Both the position numbers and the translations under genes were made by a program. A stretch of 64,000 bases of DNA from an uncultured Bacteroidia bacterium (GTDB taxonomy: Bacteria > Bacteroidota > Bacteroidia > Bacteroidales > UBA932), in contig CADAIT010000008.1 in the NCBI GenBank assembly GCA_902788095.1, positions 47,822-111,821 on the forward strand. The letters run 5' to 3'. Positions 58,575 to 64,000 of the stretch are shown one piece after another. Every line of letters begins with the position of its first letter. Position 1 is the stretch's first letter. The notes under the pieces are model-generated. The model searched no databases, was not told the DNA's origin, and worked only from the letters and a program-made list of their open reading frames with translations.

Positions 58575-59818
58575 TGATTATCAAGAATATAGGTCTATTG
58601 GTGGGTATTCAGCCGGAGGATACACTTCGGGTGGAAGGTGCGGCGCAAGGCCGGACCGGCACAGTGGAAAATGCCTGGCTCCAAATCGAAGACGGCCGCA
58701 TTGCCGCCTTCGGCCCCATGGCCACCTGCCCTTTGAGCGAAGCGAAGGCGCCTGCAGGCGCCCGGCCGGGCCCGGGAGAATCCGATGCCCCCGTCAACAT
58801 GGTGGATGCACGCGGCGGCATGCTCATGCCGGGCTTCTGCGACAGCCACACGCATGTGGTGTATGCAGGCAGCCGGGACAGCGAATTCCTGGACAAAATC
58901 AACGGCCTCAGCTATGAAGAAATTGCGGCACGAGGGGGCGGTATCCTGAATTCCTCCGACCTTCTGCGGCAAACCTCCGAAGAAGCATTGTACGAGCAGT
59001 CCATTGTACGCGTGCGGGAGATGATGGACAAAGGGACCGTCGCCCTGGAGATAAAGAGCGGCTACGGCCTCTCGCCCGAAGCGGAACTCAAGATGCTGCG
59101 GGTCATCCGCCGTATCGGCAAAACCGTGCCTGCAGCGGTACGCAGCACATATTTAGGCGCACATGCCGTGGGCCGGGGGTACACGCACGAGGAATATGTC
59201 CAGATGGTCATCGACCTGATTCCGCAAGCAGCGGAAATGGCCGATTTTGTGGATGTGTTCTGTGACGACGGATTTTTCACCGTGGAGGATACGAACCGTA
59301 TTCTTTCGGCGGCGAAGGGCAAACTTGTCCCCAAAATTCACGCCAATGAACTGGCTGTGAGCGGCGGCGTACAGGTGGGCGTCAAGCACGGGGCGCTTTC
59401 GGTAGATCACCTGGAGCGCACCACGGATGCGGAGATGGACGCGCTTCGCGGAAGCAGTACCATGCCCACCATGCTGCCGGGCAGTTCCTTCTTCCTGGGG
59501 CTCCCCTACGGCCGGGCCAAGGACTATATCCACGCGGGGCTGGGCGTCGCGTTGGCGTCGGACTACAATCCCGGCTCCTCCCCTTCCGGAGACATGCGCT
59601 TTGTGATGGCTCAGGGATGCATCAAGATGCGGCTAACGCCCGTGGAAGCATTTAACGCCGTTACGCTCAACAGCGCCTATGCCATGGGGTTGAGCCGGGA
59701 GTACGGCTCCATTGCCATCGGCAAGAAAGCGGCGTTCATCCTGACTGAACCCGGATGGAATCTCACCAAACTGGCCTATCAGTATCAAACGCCTTATATC
59801 CAGCAAGTTATCTTCTAA
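58574..59818 (+). CDS. hutI: Imidazolonepropionase
   Basis: 414 residues of the amidohydrolase fold. It opens imidazolone propionate to formiminoglutamate. Metal ligands: CDSHTHVVYAG, GAHAVGRGYTHEEY, IHANELAVSGG, ASDYNPGSSPSG. Near residues 53-75 lies a low-complexity insert SEAKAPAGARPGPGESDAPV whose DNA contains TTTGAGCGAAGCGAAGG (58732-58748), a fragment of the dispersed repeat in reverse. The insert is in the small beta-sandwich domain, away from the active site. Confidence 0.95.
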   Translation: MIIKNIGLLVGIQPEDTLRVEGAAQGRTGTVENAWLQIEDGRIAAFGPMATCPLSEAKAPAGARPGPGESDAPVNMVDARGGMLMPGFCDSHTHVVYAGSRDSEFLDKINGLSYEEIAARGGGILNSSDLLRQTSEEALYEQSIVRVREMMDKGTVALEIKSGYGLSPEAELKMLRVIRRIGKTVPAAVRSTYLGAHAVGRGYTHEEYVQMVIDLIPQAAEMADFVDVFCDDGFFTVEDTNRILSAAKGKLVPKIHANELAVSGGVQVGVKHGALSVDHLERTTDAEMDALRGSSTMPTMLPGSSFFLGLPYGRAKDYIHAGLGVALASDYNPGSSPSGDMRFVMAQGCIKMRLTPVEAFNAVTLNSAYAMGLSREYGSIAIGKKAAFILTEPGWNLTKLAYQYQTPYIQQVIF

Positions 59819-60916
59819 ATGCGTGCCGGCTTACTCGTTATACTCCTCTCCGTACTGGGGCTCGTAGCCTGGACGGCCTGGCATTTCTGGCTTATCGTGC
59901 CATTCTCCAAACCGGGGAAATGGCTGGTCAGCGGTCTGTATGTGCTGTCGTTCTTCCTCATCTTCGTACATTACCTCTGGAACCGGCACATGCCGCTATG
60001 GATGGCGGTCTGCACGTATGAATGGAGCAACTCATGGATGATTTTCTTCTTTTACGCCGTACTTCTGTTCGGCGTGTTGGGACTGGGACGCCTGCTTCAT
60101 CTGGTGCCCGGCAGTTTTCTGAAAGATTCCGTGGCGGGGACAGCAACGGTTTTCGGCATTCTGACGCTCCTCCTGGTTTACGGCGGATTCCACTACAGGC
60201 ACAAATACCGCGAAGTAATTGACATTCGGACGGAAAAGCCTTTGGAGAAGCCGCTTACCATTGTCCTGGCCAGCGACCTGCACGCGGGGTATCACAACCG
60301 CAGGCCGGAACTGGCGCGCTGGGTGGACCTCATCAACGCAGAACACCCGGACCTGGTACTCTTCGCCGGAGACGTTGTGGACGGCGGCCTGCGGCCCGTC
60401 CGGGAAAGCAGGATGGAGGAGGAGTTCCGACGCATAGAAGCGCCCGTGTATGCCTGCCTGGGCAACCACGAGTACATCGGCGGCAAAGATGGCTCCGAAG
60501 CTTTTTATGCCGGTGCCGACATTCACCTGCTCAAGGACGCATCGGCCGCGGTGAAAGGCATCCGCGTCATCGGACGGGACGACCGCAGCAACCCTGAAAG
60601 GGCGTCGGTGTCCGCTTTGGTGCCTGCTTTGGCGTCCGCAGATACGCTGTTCACAATCCTGCTGGACCACCAGCCCTACCACTTGGAAGAGGCCGAGGCA
60701 GCGGGCATCGACTTCCAGTTCAGCGGTCACACGCACCATGGTCAGGTCTGGCCGCTGAACTGGCTCACCGACGCCATGTACGAAAAGGCTTTCGGCCCGC
60801 ACCGTCGCGGCAAAACCCGCTACTACGTAAGTTCCGGTCTTGGTATCTGGGGCGGCAAATTCCGCATCGGCACCCGCTCGGAATACATCGTCCTGCACCT
60901 CTCCCCTGAACAGTAA
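59819..60916 (+). CDS. Membrane-anchored metallophosphoesterase
   Basis: 365 residues. Three to four N-terminal membrane helices (about 5-125) and a calcineurin-like domain (about 150-360) with all metal motifs: ASDLHAGYHNR, FAGDVVDGG, LGNHEYIGG, FSGHTHHGQVWPL. The arrangement resembles YkuE-type membrane-bound phosphodiesterases. The start directly follows the hutI stop, so it is transcribed with hut, but no link to histidine use is evident. Confidence 0.88.
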   Translation: MRAGLLVILLSVLGLVAWTAWHFWLIVPFSKPGKWLVSGLYVLSFFLIFVHYLWNRHMPLWMAVCTYEWSNSWMIFFFYAVLLFGVLGLGRLLHLVPGSFLKDSVAGTATVFGILTLLLVYGGFHYRHKYREVIDIRTEKPLEKPLTIVLASDLHAGYHNRRPELARWVDLINAEHPDLVLFAGDVVDGGLRPVRESRMEEEFRRIEAPVYACLGNHEYIGGKDGSEAFYAGADIHLLKDASAAVKGIRVIGRDDRSNPERASVSALVPALASADTLFTILLDHQPYHLEEAEAAGIDFQFSGHTHHGQVWPLNWLTDAMYEKAFGPHRRGKTRYYVSSGLGIWGGKFRIGTRSEYIVLHLSPEQ

Positions 60917-60934
60917 ACTTTTTTCGCAAAGGCC

Positions 60935-60965
60935 TTTGCTTTTTTATAAAAAAGTAGTACCTTTG
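60935..60965 (+). promoter_or_regulatory. Promoter of tRNA-Pro
   Basis: TTTG (60935-60938) and TACCTTTG (60958-60965) with a 19-bp spacer, 13 bp before the tRNA. Confidence 0.75.
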
Positions 60966-60978
60966 CAATCCCATTCTT

Positions 60979-61051
60979 CTGGATGTGGCGCAGTTGGTAG
61001 CGCACCTGGTTAGGGACCAGGAGGTCGCTGGTTCAAGTCCAGTCATCCAGA
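60979..61051 (+). tRNA. tRNA-Pro (anticodon AGG)
   Basis: 73 nt with CCA encoded at 61052-61054. Acceptor CTGGATG pairs with CATCCAG (the C1-G72 pair is a tRNA-Pro trait). The anticodon arm CCTGG-TTAGGGA-CCAGG puts AGG at positions 34-36. A34 is rare in bacterial tRNAs other than tRNA-Arg(ACG). Confidence 0.85.
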
Positions 61052-61057
61052 CCACTG

Positions 61058-61096
61058 AAAATCAAGCACTTACGGAGTTTCGAAAGTGCTTGATTT
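61058..61096 (+). terminator. Terminator after tRNA-Pro
   Basis: AAATCAAGCACTT and AAGTGCTTGATTT form a perfect 13-bp stem with a 12-nt loop. Confidence 0.85.
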
Positions 61097-61188
61097 GTTT
61101 ATTAGTCGCACTTTTCGCCCCTTTTAAGAGACCGATGTACTTTGTCGTGACGGGATAAAACAGCGATATTTTTTGTACCTTCGCGTAC

Positions 61189-61347
61189 ATGAAAGTCGAT
61201 TGCCATATTTTGCCCGGACTGGAGGGCGGGACGGTCTCTGTACGTGCCGAGGCGTTGCAAGCCGAGGGAATGTACGAGTGGATTGGTACAGACCTTCACA
61301 ACCAGGGGTATGCGGAGTTCTTCGACAAATATATATTCAAGAGCTGA
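61189..61347 (+). pseudogene. 52-codon ORF, likely internal-deletion remnant of a CpsB-like phosphatase
   Basis: The ORF starts MKVDCHILPGLEGG, close to the metal-binding N-terminus of CpsB/PHP-type tyrosine phosphatases, and ends WIGTDLHNQGYAEFFDKYIF, close to their C-terminal GTDxH region. About 200 central residues would be missing. A TACCTTCG box (61176-61183) lies 5 nt before the ATG. It may be translated, but catalytic activity is unlikely. Family link is a tentative reading from two short motifs. Confidence 0.4.
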
Positions 61348-61415
61348 GCTCCTATGTATGTCGGCTCAATAAGATAAATCAATATCCGTATCTTCATTCA
61401 AATATCAATCGAGCT

Positions 61416-62090
61416 ATGACAGAGTTGGAAGCCATCAAGGCACGGCATTCCGTGCGAAAATACATCGACAAGCCTGTAGAGACCGAGAAAGCGGCAAATA
61501 TCAGGGCTGCCATTGAGCGTATAAATGCCGAAAGCGGCTTAAATATCCAGCTGGTTCTGGATGAGCCGAAGGCCTTTTCTTCCGGCATGTGGAAGTACGG
61601 CCAGTTCTCCGGCGTGAAGAATTATTTCGTAATGGCAGGGCCGAAGGGCAATGAAGCCGAAGAGAAGATTGGCTATTACGGCGAGAAACTGGTTCTGCTG
61701 GCACAGACTTTAGGGCTCAACACCTGCTGGGTGGGCCTCACCTACAAAAAGATCCCCGGCACTTTCACGCTCAGGGACGGAGATCTCGTCCACTGCGTCA
61801 TCGCGCTTGGCTATGGCACCATTCCAGGCGTGCAGCATCCCCAAAAGCCTATGGAAAACTTCTACGAGTCCGACGGTATTCCTCCCCAGTGGTTCAAGGG
61901 CGGCATGGAGGCGGCTCTTCTGGCTCCTACTGCCATCAACCAGCAGAAGTTCAAGTTCATTCTGCACGATGGAAACAAGGTTGAAACAAAGACGCTATTC
62001 TCCATGGCAGGCTACACCAACATCGACCTGGGCATTGTGAAATACCACTTTGAAGTGGCTGCCGGGAAAGAAAATTTTACATGGTTGTAA
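61416..62090 (+). CDS. Nitroreductase-family protein (TM1586-like)
   Basis: 224 residues from the ATG at 61416. ELEAIKARHSVRKYIDKPVE is the typical FMN-binding N-terminus; NYFVMAGPKGNEAEEKIGYY, LLAQTLGLNTCWVGLTYKK and LLAPTAINQQKFKF follow the nitroreductase order. It likely binds FMN and reduces small substrates with NAD(P)H. Substrate unknown. It stands alone between a remnant and a converging broken gene. Confidence 0.9.
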   Translation: MTELEAIKARHSVRKYIDKPVETEKAANIRAAIERINAESGLNIQLVLDEPKAFSSGMWKYGQFSGVKNYFVMAGPKGNEAEEKIGYYGEKLVLLAQTLGLNTCWVGLTYKKIPGTFTLRDGDLVHCVIALGYGTIPGVQHPQKPMENFYESDGIPPQWFKGGMEAALLAPTAINQQKFKFILHDGNKVETKTLFSMAGYTNIDLGIVKYHFEVAAGKENFTWL

Positions 62091-62107
62091 AGAAACCTGC
62101 CAAATAA

Positions 62108-62670
62108 TCACCAAGTTTTTGCCAGGTCGAGGCCTTCGTCTATTGTGGAATTAATTTGGCGATTCAATTCTTCTTCCGGAAGGTAATCAGTGTTGTGTAC
62201 ATCCAGAACGGTCATTTCTCCCAGATTCCACAATGCTCCCAAGGCTCTTAGGTACGGCGAGCCTTGGTCCAGAAAGCTTCCTGTGGGAATATCCATTCCA
62301 CGTGTGGTGATATAGAGGACCTTGGGAGCCTTGCAGAGGCCTACGCAGGTTTTGCCGTTATCTGTAAAGGTGATGTCGAAGAGCGAAACTTGCTCGAAGA
62401 AGCACTTCAGAACCGCCGGGAAACTCATGTCCCAGAATGGTGCTGCACTTTGGCAATCGCCGTCGCCGCCTCTTTGGCCCAGGCGGGGATTTCACCCCGT
62501 CCCCGCTCCTCGAAAAGACCTGGATTGAGGGGGACGATATCCATTTCCGGAAGGTCGTACCGGGTCATCTTGTACCATCTGGACAGCGCCTCTATAATAG
62601 GTTCTGCAATCCGTAGCGTCCGGGAAGCTGCCTGGCGCACACAGGCGTTGATAATTACAAGTGATTTCAT
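62108..62670 (-). pseudogene. Flavodoxin-fold NAD(P)H reductase, frameshifted
   Basis: Two minus-strand frames make one protein. 62670-62425 gives MKSLVIINACVRQAASRTLR up to AKEAATAIAKV, then stops. The other frame gives AAPFWDMSFPAVLKCFFEQV and VLYITTRGMDIPTGSF to 62108. Together they resemble azoreductase-type enzymes (Flavodoxin_2). The usual strand of about five residues before AAPFWD is missing, so a small deletion that is not a multiple of three is the likely cause. An assembly error cannot be ruled out. Confidence 0.7.
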
Positions 62671-62691
62671 TTCCGGGAACTGTCTTTTGTA

Positions 62692-62946
62692 TCAGCGGAG
62701 CATAAAATAATAATAAAGGGCGAATTGGACGAGCAGGATTACAGGAACACCCACAGTAAATTTCTTGTGCTTGGTCTTGTGGCGGAAGAGGTACATTCCA
62801 AGGAGCGCTCCCATGCTGCCGCCCACGACGGCAAGCCAGATTAAGGTTTCTTCCGGAATGCGCCACTTCCCTCTCCTGGCTTTCCACTTGTCGATGCCAT
62901 AAAGAAGGAAAGTCAGGATGTTGATGAAAACAAGGTAGGTAGTCAT
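62692..62946 (-). CDS. DUF1294 small membrane protein
   Basis: 84 residues, two membrane segments. YGIDKWKARRGKWRIPEETL and GGSMGALLGMYLFRHKTKHK followed by KF are the DUF1294 signature. Function unknown. It starts 0 bp after the acetyltransferase stop and so shares its transcript. Confidence 0.9.
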   Translation of the reverse strand: MTTYLVFINILTFLLYGIDKWKARRGKWRIPEETLIWLAVVGGSMGALLGMYLFRHKTKHKKFTVGVPVILLVQFALYYYFMLR

Positions 62947-63519
62947 TTATTCGGTATCTATCACTTTTATCACCTTGGCAGGCACTCCTCCGACTACGGT
63001 TCCGGGCGCCACATCTTTTGCGACAACGGCACCGGCCGCCACGACAGCGCCATCGCCGATGGTCACACCGGCAAGCACGGTTGCATTGGCACCGATCCAT
63101 ACATTCTTGCCGATATGGATGGGCGCATAACTCATGCTCTGTCGCCTGGACGGAGCCAGGTCGTGGTTGATGGTGGCCAGGACGACATTATGGCCGATGA
63201 GCGCTCCCTCGTCGATGGTAATGCCGCCCTGGTCCTGGAACTTGCAACCCATGTTGATGAAAACCCGCTCGCCGACAACGGTGTTTTTGCCGCAGTCTGT
63301 ATGAAACGGCGGAAACATGCCCACCGTTTTGGGAACTTCACGTCCCCAGAGCTGTTCCAGGAGCGCATGCAATTCTTCGGGCGTGTGGTACTTGCCGTTT
63401 ATCTCGGCCGTTATCCTCAGCGCCTCCTGCGAAAGCTGATGAAACATCATGTGGACATCGGAGCCGCCGATAACCGGCTTGCCGGAGGCCATATAGTCGC
63501 GAAATTCTTGTATTGTCAT
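62947..63519 (-). CDS. Hexapeptide-repeat sugar O-acetyltransferase (Maa/LacA/NodL type)
   Basis: 190 residues from the ATG at 63519 ([13 protein letters not shown]); the longer frame crosses a minus-strand promoter-like TACATTTGC. N-terminal helical cap (about 1-60), then left-handed beta helix with catalytic His in [14 protein letters not shown] and the repeats [48 protein letters not shown]. These enzymes acetylate sugars with acetyl-CoA. Acceptor not predictable. Confidence 0.9.
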   Translation of the reverse strand: MTIQEFRDYMASGKPVIGGSDVHMMFHQLSQEALRITAEINGKYHTPEELHALLEQLWGREVPKTVGMFPPFHTDCGKNTVVGERVFINMGCKFQDQGGITIDEGALIGHNVVLATINHDLAPSRRQSMSYAPIHIGKNVWIGANATVLAGVTIGDGAVVAAGAVVAKDVAPGTVVGGVPAKVIKVIDTE

Positions 63520-63624
63520 AGCGTCGGTTATTTCCGTGTGCAAATGTACACAATTTCCATGAAATGGAAAGGACGCCGCCCTTCCGGGCAGCGTCCCTGG
63601 CGTCAATGACTGCGGAGCCGCAGA

Positions 63625-64000
63625 TTATTGAATCTCAATCTGCTTGACGGCCTTCTGAAGTTCCGCTTTTTCCTTCTTGGGGATGTGAACATTCAGCACA
63701 CCGTGCTCCACCTTGGCTTCAATCTTGTCGGCCTCGGCATCCTCGGGCAGCGTGAGCATCTGCTGGAACTTCTCGTAGGAGAATTCGCGGCGGAGGTAAC
63801 GGCCTTGATGCTTCTTTCCATGATTTTCGGCCTTCTTTTCCATGTTGATGACAAGGTTGTTGTCCTCGTCCACATGGACCTGAAAGTCATCCTTTGTGAG
63901 ACCCGGCGCGGCCAGTTCCACGTCGTACTCTTTTTCGTTCTCAATTACATTGATGGCCGGAGCGGTGTAGTTCGTTCTTTCCATCCAGCTGTTGTCGAAG
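63625..64000 (-). CDS. Small heat-shock protein Hsp20, 5' end outside the window
   Basis: The frame is open to the window edge: codons for FDNSW precede the internal Met, as in the N-terminal FDDFF/DW region of Bacteroidota Hsp20. The alpha-crystallin domain (ENEKEYDVELAAPGLTKDDF, RREFSYEKFQQMLTLPEDAE, VEHGVLNVHIPKKE) is complete to the C-terminal IEIQ. It holds unfolding proteins as a chaperone. Confidence 0.93.
   Translation of the reverse strand, partial: FDNSWMERTNYTAPAINVIENEKEYDVELAAPGLTKDDFQVHVDEDNNLVINMEKKAENHGKKHQGRYLRREFSYEKFQQMLTLPEDAEADKIEAKVEHGVLNVHIPKKEKAELQKAVKQIEIQ

Overview
The window is a chromosomal segment of a Bacteroidota bacterium, most likely an uncultured gut-type member of the Bacteroidales. 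Many transcription units start with the phylum-specific -7 box TAnnTTTG (TATCTTTG, TACCTTTG, TAACTTTG, TATTTTTG), often with a TTTG about 19-20 bp upstream. Shine-Dalgarno sites are weak or absent. Typical Bacteroidales gene sets are present: a histone H1-like Hc1 protein, DUF4290-ftsK-lolA, rbfA followed by a LolC-type permease, a fused FTCD, FISUMP-domain lipoproteins, and a beta-propeller sensor kinase. The base composition is GC-rich except in an accessory stretch at about 36-38 kb.

Layout. 0-5.2 kb: 3' end of a Xer recombinase, Hc1, pth-rplY, and tpiA-ptb-ackA (phosphoacyl transfer and acetate kinase). 5.2-16.3 kb: short ComEC-like protein, ApbE, a FISUMP lipoprotein, a LolA-like protein, FtsK, DUF4290, an AddA-like helicase-nuclease and ManC. 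16.3-22.3 kb: two tRNA-Lys genes, an NfeD-flotillin-XRE operon, a calcium-loop protein and an M16 peptidase. 22.4-27.1 kb: tyrS-rbfA-lolC-fecD-fecE, tightly coupled. 27.1-35.8 kb: sugar-kinase-like phosphotransferase, M64 peptidase, tRNA-Glu, glmM with a NamZ-like gene, rpmE2, HNH-grpE-dnaJ, rplS. 35.8-38.3 kb: tRNA-Arg followed by a small AT-rich island holding a chloramphenicol-acetyltransferase pseudogene broken by two tandem duplications, and an AAA_14/DUF4143 ATPase with a 32-bp-spaced operator-like array. 38.3-46.4 kb: an operon of secreted proteins facing a two-component system across an intergenic region with a near-perfect 25-bp palindrome. 46.5-53.2 kb: a decayed gene, Fic, a membrane protein with its wHTH regulator, PgeF, a shortened YdeI-like protein, a cyclophilin-like lipoprotein, and an alpha/beta hydrolase divergent from an AraC regulator. 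53.3-60.9 kb: histidine catabolism (ftcD-hutU-hutH-hutI) and a metallophosphoesterase. 60.9-64 kb: tRNA-Pro, a gene remnant, a nitroreductase, a frameshifted flavodoxin-fold reductase, DUF1294, a hexapeptide acetyltransferase and the 3' part of an Hsp20 gene.

Two themes stand out. First, a dispersed repeat (GATTCTTCG..CTCAGAATGACA and its complement) occurs at least seven times. Copies sit directly before rbfA, lolC and hutU, and in hutU the repeat supplies the start codon. Two copies are inserted in frame in the sensor kinase, a fragment lies in hutI, and one follows the shortened YdeI gene. Second, the 38.3-46.4 kb block looks like a self-contained surface/secreted system: five exported proteins in one operon, a divergently transcribed propeller-type histidine kinase with a NarL-type regulator, and one palindromic operator candidate between them. 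I do not recognise this combination as a described system.
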